A stretch of DNA of 22,735 bases from GCA-2730975 sp964576585. Lineage in GTDB: Bacteria; Verrucomicrobiota; Verrucomicrobiia; Opitutales; Seribacteraceae. Shown here in pieces: positions 1-7,157 of the stretch. Below the pieces are notes generated by a model. That model ran no database searches. It saw only the letters and a list, made by a program, of their open reading frames with translations, and was not told the DNA's origin. The stretch is taken from positions 1 to 22,735 of the forward strand of contig CAZNWO010000044.1 of NCBI GenBank assembly GCA_964576585.1, read 5' to 3'. The translations under genes and the position numbers were made by a program. How positions within the stretch are numbered: position 1 is the stretch's first letter; every line of letters begins with the position of its first letter.

Positions 1-234
1 TTTTACAAGACCACTACTTCATGGATTTACCATGAGGACCTTGGTTGGGTCTACGTTCAGTCCGATGCATTCGACGGATTATGGCTTTGGACGGAGGACA
101 AAGGGTGGCTTTGGACAAGTCCCGCGACCTATCCGCATCTATTTCGAAACGAAGGCAGCCAATGGCTCTACTTCCTCAAGAGAAGGGACGGGCAAGCGCG
201 TTTCTACAACCACGCCAGTGGTAGAGTCGAATAA
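1..234 (+). CDS. C-terminal fragment of a secreted/surface protein with a Trp/Tyr-rich GW-type terminal domain
   Basis: Frame 1 is open from the window edge to a TAA at 232-234; the start lies outside the window. The 77 visible residues are very rich in Trp, Tyr and Phe and carry repeated short motifs: SWIYHEDLGWVYV, LWLWTEDKGWLW, then QWLYFLKR and ARFYNHASG near the end. From memory, such an aromatic GW-Y/GWLW tail closes many large exported proteins of Opitutales/Puniceicoccales, where it may act as a surface-sorting or anchoring domain; that role is inference. Nothing can be said about the catalytic or adhesive part, which is missing. The frame has no early ATG, so an ATG-based scan would miss it and report an out-of-frame ORF instead. 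The gene is convergent with the dehydrogenase gene at 323-1996. Confidence 0.75.
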   Translation, partial: FYKTTTSWIYHEDLGWVYVQSDAFDGLWLWTEDKGWLWTSPATYPHLFRNEGSQWLYFLKRRDGQARFYNHASGRVE

Positions 235-250
235 ACCCTTGCTTTTAACG

Positions 251-266
251 AACCTCAAAAGGGGTT
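251..266. terminator. Weak hairpin between convergent genes
   Basis: AACCTC at 251-256 pairs with GGGGTT at 261-266 (one G-U pair) around an AAAA loop. It sits in the 88-bp gap between the stop at 234 (+) and the stop at 323 (-), where a bidirectional terminator would be expected. Neither side has a clear U-run, so the call is tentative. Confidence 0.22.
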
Positions 267-322
267 CCGAGATTTACGCAAGTCTTGATCGGGAAGTTCA
301 GGCAGGAGAAAGAAGTCGAAGA

Positions 323-1996
323 TCAGTCCTTCTTCAGCGGCGAGAGCATTAGGCGAATCATTTCGCGGGACTCCTCGATGGTGTGAAAGGGATGCGGCGG
401 CATTGGAACGGGGCCCCAGACTCCCTTCCCGCCCTTCAGCACCTTGGCGGCAAGCTTGTCGAGCGCCTTCGGATCCTTTGCATACTTGACTTGTATCTCC
501 TTGAAGGATGGGCCAACGATTCGTCGATCGGGCAAATGACAGGCAATGCAATCGCTCTTGGACATGATCTTCGCTCCGGGATGCTCCAAATCGAGACCCG
601 CGAAACGAGGATCGTTCTCGAGACCTCCGCCAACGGCAGCGTCGCCCAAGCCATAAGTCAGGACCAGCAGGCGTCCGTCCTTGTTGTCGTACCATCCCGC
701 TCCGTACTCCAGCAAATACATGCGCCCATCGGAACCGAACTCGACGTCCATGGGTCGAGTGAACTTGCGGTGTCCCAAGAAGGGTGAGATTTCGGCAACC
801 TCGCCCTCTTCGTCGAAGCTCATCGTCTTGAACCAACCTCGGTTCCAATCGTAGAAAAACAACTTGCCGGCGTAATAGGCGGGAAAGCCTCCAGTCGGCA
901 CATCCTTGCCGGGTCTGTAGACGGGACCAGCCATGGCGCAGCTACGAGGATAGAAGTGAATAGGGACGCGAGCAGGCGGCAGGGCGTTCTTGCCTGTATT
1001 GTTCACGGAATCGTTTCGCGGGTTCGTCGGATTGAACTTCGCGCCCACCTTCCGAGACTTGAAGTTGTAATCGGCGTATGCCTTGTTGTCGGCCACGAAG
1101 TAAGGCCATCCGTAATAGCCCGCCTTTTTGGCTCGATTGATCTCGCAATAGCCTTTTGGCCCACGGTCGCCGTCTCTTCCCGAATCAGGTCCGACCTCCC
1201 CCCAGAAAACATGACCGCTCGCGGAATCCACGGACATACGGAAAGGGTTCCTGCAGCCCATGGCGTAGATCTCGGGACGAGTCCCCTTTTCGCCTTTGGA
1301 GAAGAGGTTGCCACTCGGGATTTCATATCCTCCATCAACCTTGGGGCGAATGCGAATGATCTTTCCCCGCAAGTCGTTTGGATTGGCCGCGCTCCGCTGA
1401 GCATCGAACCATCTCCTGTTCTCGCGTTCATCGATAGGCCCATAACCATTGCTCTCAAAGGGATTCGTGTTGTCTCCGGTGGAGAGAAACAGGTTTCCCT
1501 TTGGTCCGAACGCCATGGACCCTCCTTCATGACAAGCGCCACGGTCACGATCATTCTTAAACTCCAGCACGACCTGCTCCGAAGCTGCATCCAGCTTGCC
1601 TTCCGAGAAGGTAAAGCGAGAAATACGCTGCCTACCATCCTTGCCGGGCGAAGAATAGAACAAGTAGACCCAAGGATAGTCGGCAAAACTCGGGTGGGCG
1701 GCAATGCCCAGTAAACCGCATTCTCTGGCAAAGGCGCCTTGCCTCTTGGCGACCGCCAGCTCGAGGACCACCTCCGTCTTCAGGGTCTTTGGATCAAAGA
1801 GCTTCACGTTGCCCGTGCGCTCGGCAATGAACACACGTCCGCCGGGAACAACTGCGATTTCCATCGGATCTACGAGATTCAGGGATAGAACGCGTATCCC
1901 GAATAGCTTTTGATCCGGAACTTCTGCCTGCGCTTGAGAAACGAAGGCAAGAGATCCGAGTAGAATCAGTGAAGAAAGATAACGAAAACAGTTCAT
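323..1996 (-). CDS. PQQ-dependent sugar dehydrogenase-like protein (GSDH family) fused to a C-terminal cytochrome c domain
   Basis: This is a predicted periplasmic six-bladed beta-propeller oxidoreductase that would oxidise a sugar or aldose with PQQ and pass electrons to its own heme. The ATG at 1996 is preferred because it opens directly into a signal peptide (MNCFRYLSSLILLGSLAFVS, then QAQAE); another ATG at 2020 adds eight residues. The propeller shows GSDH hallmarks: GLLGIAAHP, HEGGSMAFGPKGNLFLSTGD, LRGKIIRI and GCRNPFRMSVD. Counted from the 1996 start, CIACH at residues 483-487 is a c-type heme site and the Met of PVPMPP (about 532) is the likely sixth ligand. Length is 557 aa, and such dehydrogenase-cytochrome fusions are common in Verrucomicrobiota and Planctomycetota. 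Substrate and cofactor are not shown directly, and no PQQ synthesis genes lie in the window. It is divergent from the solenoid gene at 2072. Confidence 0.88.
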   Translation of the reverse strand: MNCFRYLSSLILLGSLAFVSQAQAEVPDQKLFGIRVLSLNLVDPMEIAVVPGGRVFIAERTGNVKLFDPKTLKTEVVLELAVAKRQGAFARECGLLGIAAHPSFADYPWVYLFYSSPGKDGRQRISRFTFSEGKLDAASEQVVLEFKNDRDRGACHEGGSMAFGPKGNLFLSTGDNTNPFESNGYGPIDERENRRWFDAQRSAANPNDLRGKIIRIRPKVDGGYEIPSGNLFSKGEKGTRPEIYAMGCRNPFRMSVDSASGHVFWGEVGPDSGRDGDRGPKGYCEINRAKKAGYYGWPYFVADNKAYADYNFKSRKVGAKFNPTNPRNDSVNNTGKNALPPARVPIHFYPRSCAMAGPVYRPGKDVPTGGFPAYYAGKLFFYDWNRGWFKTMSFDEEGEVAEISPFLGHRKFTRPMDVEFGSDGRMYLLEYGAGWYDNKDGRLLVLTYGLGDAAVGGGLENDPRFAGLDLEHPGAKIMSKSDCIACHLPDRRIVGPSFKEIQVKYAKDPKALDKLAAKVLKGGKGVWGPVPMPPHPFHTIEESREMIRLMLSPLKKD

Positions 1997-2071
1997 TGCA
2001 GAAGTTGCTTGTGGGAACATGGCAAATCGGTGTAGTGTTCAGGAACTCAGCTACGTTTCAACGCTGTTTTC

Positions 2072-3358
2072 ATGAAACCTTTGTTTTTGTTTTGCCTGAT
2101 TTGGATCGTCTCAGTTGGACTTTCCTTTTGGGCGGGAACTCAGCTATCGGAAGACCCGCAACCGGCGAACCGTCAAGTCAAGGGCCTGAACGAGGAAAAA
2201 CCCAATGCGGCCAAGCTAATCCCGAAGAAAAAAGTCACCCTGCCCAGCGTTCCCAACCCTTTGCCGCCTCCCCCAGAATCAATAATCCTTGCGAACGGCG
2301 ATCTGGATGCCGTCGACCAAACTGAATTCCCCCCCAACCTAAGGAGAGCGATGGAGGGAGGAGGACTCGTCGAGCGACTGGGTTCTTACCTCGATGCCGT
2401 AAGGGCAATGGACTCGGGAAACTCGCAACTGGTTCTAGCCGCTTTCGAGGCCCTGCCCAAAGGCTACGGCAGACACTTGGAAATGAAACTGCTCATGCGC
2501 AGCTGGGCCACCTTTGACCCAGTGAGCGCGCTGGCTTATGCCAATGAAAAGCTAGATGCGCGAAGCGAACGTCGCTTTGCCGTTGCAGAGGCTTTGGCCG
2601 AGTGGGCCTCCAGGGACTCCAAGGCAGCCCTCGATTGGGCAAAGGCTCAAAACGAAGACCAACTGGAAGACAATCCATTGCTTGCAGGAGTTATAAAAGG
2701 TGTTGCGGAAAAAAACCTCGATGAAGCCGCCAAGATGTTCTTGGAACTTCCTCCGGGAAGAGCCCGCTGGCAATCGTCCCACCACTTGGTACAAAAGTTC
2801 GTGGAAAAAGGCTTGGACGAAACAATCGCATGGGCGAACCAAATTCCAAGGAGCGACAAAGGTTTTCGCGACAATTTGCTGGGCCAGATTGGGGCCCAGA
2901 TAGCCAAAAACGATCCCATTGAGGCCGCCAAATGGGCGGATACACTCGAGACAGGTGACGCCAGAAACCGAATCATCAGCACCGTTCTCGGGCAATGGGT
3001 GAGCCGAGCGCCCGGTGAAGCTTCACAATGGGCATCTAAGATCGAAGACCCATCCACACGAAGCCATGCCATGACCCAAATGGCAAATTATTGGTCCGTC
3101 CGAGACCCAGTCGCCACCGCTGAATGGCTCAACAACTTCCCCCCCTCGAAGGATATGGACCCCGTAGTCGGCGCCTTCGTGACAAGAATTTCAGGTCGTG
3201 ACCCCGAAGGCGCTGTTGGTTGGGCTATGTCCATCGTAGATGAAAAGAAAAAGGCAACAGCCCTGAATCAAGCGCTGACCGCGTGGCGAAGGGTTGATAA
3301 GCAAGCTGCCGACAAATGGAGCAATGCGAACGCTCCGCAGCCAAGTCAAGCACCCTAG
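2072..3358 (+). CDS. Exported or membrane-anchored alpha-solenoid protein with about eight or nine WA-type helical repeats
   Basis: I do not recognise a named function. Residues 4-23 form a hydrophobic N-terminal helix (signal peptide or anchor), followed by a Pro/Lys-rich linker to about residue 70. From about residue 139 to 420 the protein is built of repeats of roughly 30-36 residues with the core D-P-x-x-A-x-x-W-A, then a short helix and an Arg. Examples are DPVSALAYA (149), DSKAALDWA (182), NLDEAAKMF (215), GLDETIAWA (247), DPIEAAKWA (281), APGEASQWA (313), DPVATAEWL (345), DPEGAVGWA (377) and DKQAADKW (409). The pattern suggests a TPR/Sel1/HEAT-like scaffold for protein contacts on the outer side of the inner membrane. 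Comparable proteins are, from memory, expanded in Verrucomicrobiota. The TAG at 3356-3358 overlaps the priA stop. Confidence 0.8.
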   Translation: MKPLFLFCLIWIVSVGLSFWAGTQLSEDPQPANRQVKGLNEEKPNAAKLIPKKKVTLPSVPNPLPPPPESIILANGDLDAVDQTEFPPNLRRAMEGGGLVERLGSYLDAVRAMDSGNSQLVLAAFEALPKGYGRHLEMKLLMRSWATFDPVSALAYANEKLDARSERRFAVAEALAEWASRDSKAALDWAKAQNEDQLEDNPLLAGVIKGVAEKNLDEAAKMFLELPPGRARWQSSHHLVQKFVEKGLDETIAWANQIPRSDKGFRDNLLGQIGAQIAKNDPIEAAKWADTLETGDARNRIISTVLGQWVSRAPGEASQWASKIEDPSTRSHAMTQMANYWSVRDPVATAEWLNNFPPSKDMDPVVGAFVTRISGRDPEGAVGWAMSIVDEKKKATALNQALTAWRRVDKQAADKWSNANAPQPSQAP

Positions 3359-5607
3359 CCCAAATTCACCGGATCAACGTCGATGGTCTCTATCACCTCC
3401 TTATCCATGGGGAAGGAGTCACGAAGTTTCTCCAAGGCGGGAACTAAACTAGACACGAATTCCGTGAAATACCATATGTGGTAGCGATAGAATCCCTTCA
3501 TCTTCTCGATCGGGGCCGGCGCAGGACCACGGGTCTCAACACCCGATGGCAACCTCTCCTTCGCAAAGCGAATCCACTGCTCGGCATAAAATGCCGCCTT
3601 TTCCTCATTCCTGCAGCGGAATAGATGACGAACCAAATGGCGGTATGGAGGATAGGCAAACTGCTCCCTTTGCTCAAGCTCATCGGCAAGAAAGCCTTCC
3701 AAGTCTGCGCTGCGGGCATATTGTATGCTTGGAGCATGTGGAGCAAAGGACTGAACAAATACCTCGCCCGCACGATCTCCCCTGCCCGCCCTTCCTGCAA
3801 CTTGGACGATAAGCTGAAAGGCACGTTCGGAGGCCCGAAAATCCTCCATCCTGAGAGGCAGGTCTGCATCGACCACACCCACGAGGGTGACGTTCGGGAA
3901 GTCTAGCCCCTTGGCAATCATCTGGGTACCGACAAGCACATCTATCTTACCCCTTCGAAAGTCCGCAAGAATCTTGCGGAACAAGTTCTTTCGGGTCATG
4001 ACGTCTGCATCGATCCTAACCACCTTGGCACGCTTGGGAAGAGCATCGCGAGCCATGTCCTCTATGCGTTGCGTGCCGTGACCCTTTCTTCGAATTTCAA
4101 GGGAATTGCAGCTTGGGCAAAAACGAGGGGCATTGCGTTGGTGTCCGCAAAGGTGGCAACGCAAAAGGCCATCCGTTCGATGAAAGGTCATGGAGATACT
4201 ACAGTCCTTACACTGTTCGACATGTCCACAGTCAGGACATAGCATGGTTGTGTTGAAGCCTCTTCGGTTAAGAAAAAGAATGCTTTGCTCCCTGCTCGCC
4301 ACTCGCTGGCGAAGAGCATCCAGCAAAGGACGGGACAGTACGCCGGAAGAATCTCTCCGCAAAGCCTCTCTGCGCATGTCGACAATATGGACGAGAGGCA
4401 ATTGGCAGCCGTCGATTCTCTTCTTAAGCTCCAACAAACCGTATTTTCCTGAACGCACGTTGCGGATCGACTCCAAGGATGGAGTGGCGGAACCCAGCAC
4501 GCACGCGCAGTCTGCCAACATGGCCCGATAGACCGCAACGTCTCGACCTTGGTAGCGAGGCGTGTCCTCCTGCTTGTAAGCGGGTTCGTGCTCCTCGTCC
4601 ACAACGATGAGCTTCAAGTTCCCAAGAGGACAGAAAACCGCTGAACGCGCACCGACAACGATACGGGCGCGTCCCGACGCCACGGCACTCCAGGCATCCA
4701 GTCGCTCGCCCGAAGAAAGGTGGCTGTGCCAAACAACAACCTCGGTCGTATCATCGGCAAAGCGACTCCTGAGGCGAGACACGGTTTGCGGAGCCAAGGC
4801 TACTTCCGGAACCAAGAACAAAACCGAACCGTCACCAAGAAGAGCCTCTTTCATGGCGGCGAAGTAGACTTCCGTCTTCCCGGAGCCCGTAACCCCTTGA
4901 AGCAATCGTACCACAAACTCATCCGACTTCACACATTCCACGAGATCTACCGCCGCCTCTTCCTGCTCTTGAGTCAAGACGGGTGGCTCGCGAGCTACCT
5001 CATCGCCAACTGAGAACTCATCATCATAGGCCGTCCGATTGACTCTCTCTGCGGTTTCGAGGACAAGCCCCTTCTCGACCAGAACGTCACAGGCAGCCGC
5101 CCCGATGCCGAGAGCCTTTAGAGTTTCGATGCGGGGTGCGGGAACACTTTGCTTTCGAAGAAATTCAATGAGTTGAGCCTGTTTGGGAGCTCGGGCGACC
5201 AATGCGTCCGCATCCTCCGACGCCACCTCCGAATTCACCTCTATACGACGCCTAAGCTTTTCCTTCGCTCCATCCCTCACTGCTGCAGGAATCATGGCCT
5301 CCAAGACGGTTTCCCATCTAGCGGCATAATAGCCTGAAATCCATTTTGCCAGAGCGACCAAGTCTGGAGTGAGTACAGGTTCTTCACGAACCGGAGAGAT
5401 CAGCGACTTAATCTTGGCCAAGCCCGGAGGTCGTTCAGGAGCCAATGAGGTGACAATTCCTTGAACTTGTCTCCTGCCAAGGGAAATCCTGACGAGAGAA
5501 CCGATTTCCACGCGACCTCGAAAAGGAAGCGGCACCTCGTAGGTAAGAGGTTGATCGAAGCCTGACAGGGGAAGAATCTCAACCAGATGGTCCGGCCCTG
5601 AACTCAT
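3355..5607 (-). CDS. priA: Primosomal protein N' (PriA), replication-restart helicase
   Basis: PriA is a 3'-5' superfamily 2 DNA helicase that recognises stalled forks and reloads the replisome. Counted from the ATG at 5607 (750 aa), the order is an N-terminal DNA-binding region, Walker A GVTGSGKTE (238-246), the DEEH box (337-340), and GSATPS. Next come eight zinc-binding cysteines (about 457, 460, 466, 469, 484, 487, 497, 500) and the helicase motifs GTQMIAKG (560-567) and QVAGRAGRG (602-610). All catalytic motifs are intact. A GTG at 5625 would add six residues and overlap the upstream stop by 11 nt; I prefer the ATG, 7 nt after that stop, but neither has a clear ribosome-binding site. It is probably co-transcribed with the propeller gene upstream. 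Confidence 0.97.
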   Translation of the reverse strand: MSSGPDHLVEILPLSGFDQPLTYEVPLPFRGRVEIGSLVRISLGRRQVQGIVTSLAPERPPGLAKIKSLISPVREEPVLTPDLVALAKWISGYYAARWETVLEAMIPAAVRDGAKEKLRRRIEVNSEVASEDADALVARAPKQAQLIEFLRKQSVPAPRIETLKALGIGAAACDVLVEKGLVLETAERVNRTAYDDEFSVGDEVAREPPVLTQEQEEAAVDLVECVKSDEFVVRLLQGVTGSGKTEVYFAAMKEALLGDGSVLFLVPEVALAPQTVSRLRSRFADDTTEVVVWHSHLSSGERLDAWSAVASGRARIVVGARSAVFCPLGNLKLIVVDEEHEPAYKQEDTPRYQGRDVAVYRAMLADCACVLGSATPSLESIRNVRSGKYGLLELKKRIDGCQLPLVHIVDMRREALRRDSSGVLSRPLLDALRQRVASREQSILFLNRRGFNTTMLCPDCGHVEQCKDCSISMTFHRTDGLLRCHLCGHQRNAPRFCPSCNSLEIRRKGHGTQRIEDMARDALPKRAKVVRIDADVMTRKNLFRKILADFRRGKIDVLVGTQMIAKGLDFPNVTLVGVVDADLPLRMEDFRASERAFQLIVQVAGRAGRGDRAGEVFVQSFAPHAPSIQYARSADLEGFLADELEQREQFAYPPYRHLVRHLFRCRNEEKAAFYAEQWIRFAKERLPSGVETRGPAPAPIEKMKGFYRYHIWYFTEFVSSLVPALEKLRDSFPMDKEVIETIDVDPVNLG

Positions 5608-5614
5608 CCCAGGA

Positions 5615-7027
5615 TCATTTTCCACGCAAATCGTAACAGAGAATGCGAGCCGGCGAACGGGTAAGGTGGTCGACTTCGTTCTGCATTACGTAGAGAAGCC
5701 CCCTAGAGACGACGGGCAGCGTCCAAGTCCCCGAAGAAAAGAAAAGCTGGGAGGAAGCGAGAATCCTGTGCCCCTTGGGGGACATGTCCAACCAAAGTAG
5801 GCTGCCTAGTTCCGAGAGACATAGATAGTTTCCATCCGCCTTCAGGATGGACGCGCGAAAAGCCTCGAGCTGGAGCGTTCGTTCCTGGACCTTTTGCTGC
5901 CAGGAAATTCGTTCCCGCCACAACTCCTTTCCTGTATCTGCGTTCAGGCACACCATTTCAGCCCCCCTTTGATGTCGACCCGCTACGCCGTAAAGGTGCC
6001 CTTCGGAAAGAATGGGAGTCATCCAGTGGATGTTGAAGTCCTCCTTCACCCAAGCGACTTTTGGCTTAAAGTCCTTGTCGAACTCGAGCATGACGCCTCC
6101 CACCCCATAGCATTCGGAGAGAAACACACGGTTCTTTCCAACTGGTACGGGAGGAACTGCATTGGCGGATTCATACAAGTCCGCCCTCCACGGGAAGCGA
6201 GCAAGCTTCTTACCGTCCGTAGGGTCGATGACAAGAAGTCCTCCCTTGGCAGGACGGCTTTCCCCACCTGTAAAGACCAGGCAAACTTCCCGACCATGCA
6301 TCGGCATGAGCACGGGGGAGGAATAACTGGCTCCCCACGAATCCTTGGCGACCCAGGAGGTCTTCCCGTTCTTCTTGTCGAAGGCGACCACGCATCTTTC
6401 GCTTGAACCACCGACGTTCACGATGAGATTTTCACCTGAAACGATTGGGTTGGACCCTTTGCCGAAAAAGTAGGTTGGGATGGAAAACTCCTTCGCCAAG
6501 TCTCTCTTCCAGATCAGTTCTCCCGACTGTAGATCAAGACACCTGAGCCAAGCCGTGACGCCATGTATGAAGACCCTACCCCCATCAATCACAGCGCTGG
6601 CCCTTGGACCGCTTGAATAACCGTAGCGATCGCTATAGTCGACGGGGTATTCGTGCCGCCAATAGAGCTTCCCCGACTCGGGATGCAGGCACTCGGCCAT
6701 TTCCTTGCCGTCAAGACGATGAAAAATGACCAAGCGATCTCCCTTGATGGACGGCGATGCATATCCTTCCCCCTTCGTCGCACTCCACAGGAGAACAGGC
6801 GAACCTGAACCCCACTTCTTGAGCAACGGCCTTTCTGGAGTAACGGCGTTGTCGGATGGACCATTGAAGCGAAGCCAGTCGGAAGTCACGGCTTCCTTGG
6901 CCAAGGGACTTGGAGCTCGATGGAAAGTCAGACGGTCGAATTCTCGAGGCTCGGCATCGAGACACGGCAAAGGTAAAGCGAGAAAGCCGGTCAAAAACAC
7001 ATGAAGGAAACATTGTCGCATGACCAT
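5615..7027 (-). CDS. Secreted PQQ-like (BamB-like) beta-propeller repeat protein
   Basis: The open frame extends to 7132, but a signal peptide begins only at the Met codons at 7027 and 7021 (MVMRQCFLHVFLTGFLALPL), so a start there is chosen, giving about 470 aa. The mature protein opens with DWLRFNGPSDNAVTPE, typical of the PQQ-binding-like propeller proteins of Planctomycetota/Verrucomicrobiota. Blades follow with the alternating pattern 'value in database, converted to Trp strand': SGKLYWRHEYP, SGELIWKRDLA, NGKTSWVAKDS, TGKELWRERIS. It likely sits in the periplasm; whether it binds PQQ, acts as an enzyme or serves as a scaffold cannot be told from sequence. It is directly upstream of priA. 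The region 7028-7157 separates it from the divergent channel gene. Confidence 0.83.
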   Translation of the reverse strand: MVMRQCFLHVFLTGFLALPLPCLDAEPREFDRLTFHRAPSPLAKEAVTSDWLRFNGPSDNAVTPERPLLKKWGSGSPVLLWSATKGEGYASPSIKGDRLVIFHRLDGKEMAECLHPESGKLYWRHEYPVDYSDRYGYSSGPRASAVIDGGRVFIHGVTAWLRCLDLQSGELIWKRDLAKEFSIPTYFFGKGSNPIVSGENLIVNVGGSSERCVVAFDKKNGKTSWVAKDSWGASYSSPVLMPMHGREVCLVFTGGESRPAKGGLLVIDPTDGKKLARFPWRADLYESANAVPPVPVGKNRVFLSECYGVGGVMLEFDKDFKPKVAWVKEDFNIHWMTPILSEGHLYGVAGRHQRGAEMVCLNADTGKELWRERISWQQKVQERTLQLEAFRASILKADGNYLCLSELGSLLWLDMSPKGHRILASSQLFFSSGTWTLPVVSRGLLYVMQNEVDHLTRSPARILCYDLRGK

Positions 7028-7157
7028 TGAAGTTGCTGTCATTGCCGCTTGCGGGCAACCCGAAACATAGGTTTGCTTTAATTCCGTACTTGTCATCGGG
7101 CAATGACCAATCCAACTTGGTGACAATTTCATAGACTATGAATCGACTTTTCCCTGA
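7028..7157. promoter_or_regulatory. Divergent intergenic region between the propeller and potassium-channel genes
   Basis: This 130-bp stretch must carry promoters for both neighbours if the late start of the propeller gene is right. I see no strong -35/-10 pair on either strand; TTGGTG (from 7118) and TATGAAT (from 7137) are the nearest match on plus, with a spacer that is too short. A seven-codon ORF (7138-7161, MNRLFPE) overlaps the GTG start of the channel gene by four bases and is noted only as a possible coupling element. Confidence 0.3.

Noticed and set aside
956..1714. 252-codon open frame on plus, opposite the dehydrogenase gene
   Set aside because: The minus frame has signal peptide, propeller motifs and heme site; the plus frame shows no domain and is a shadow of a codon-biased gene.
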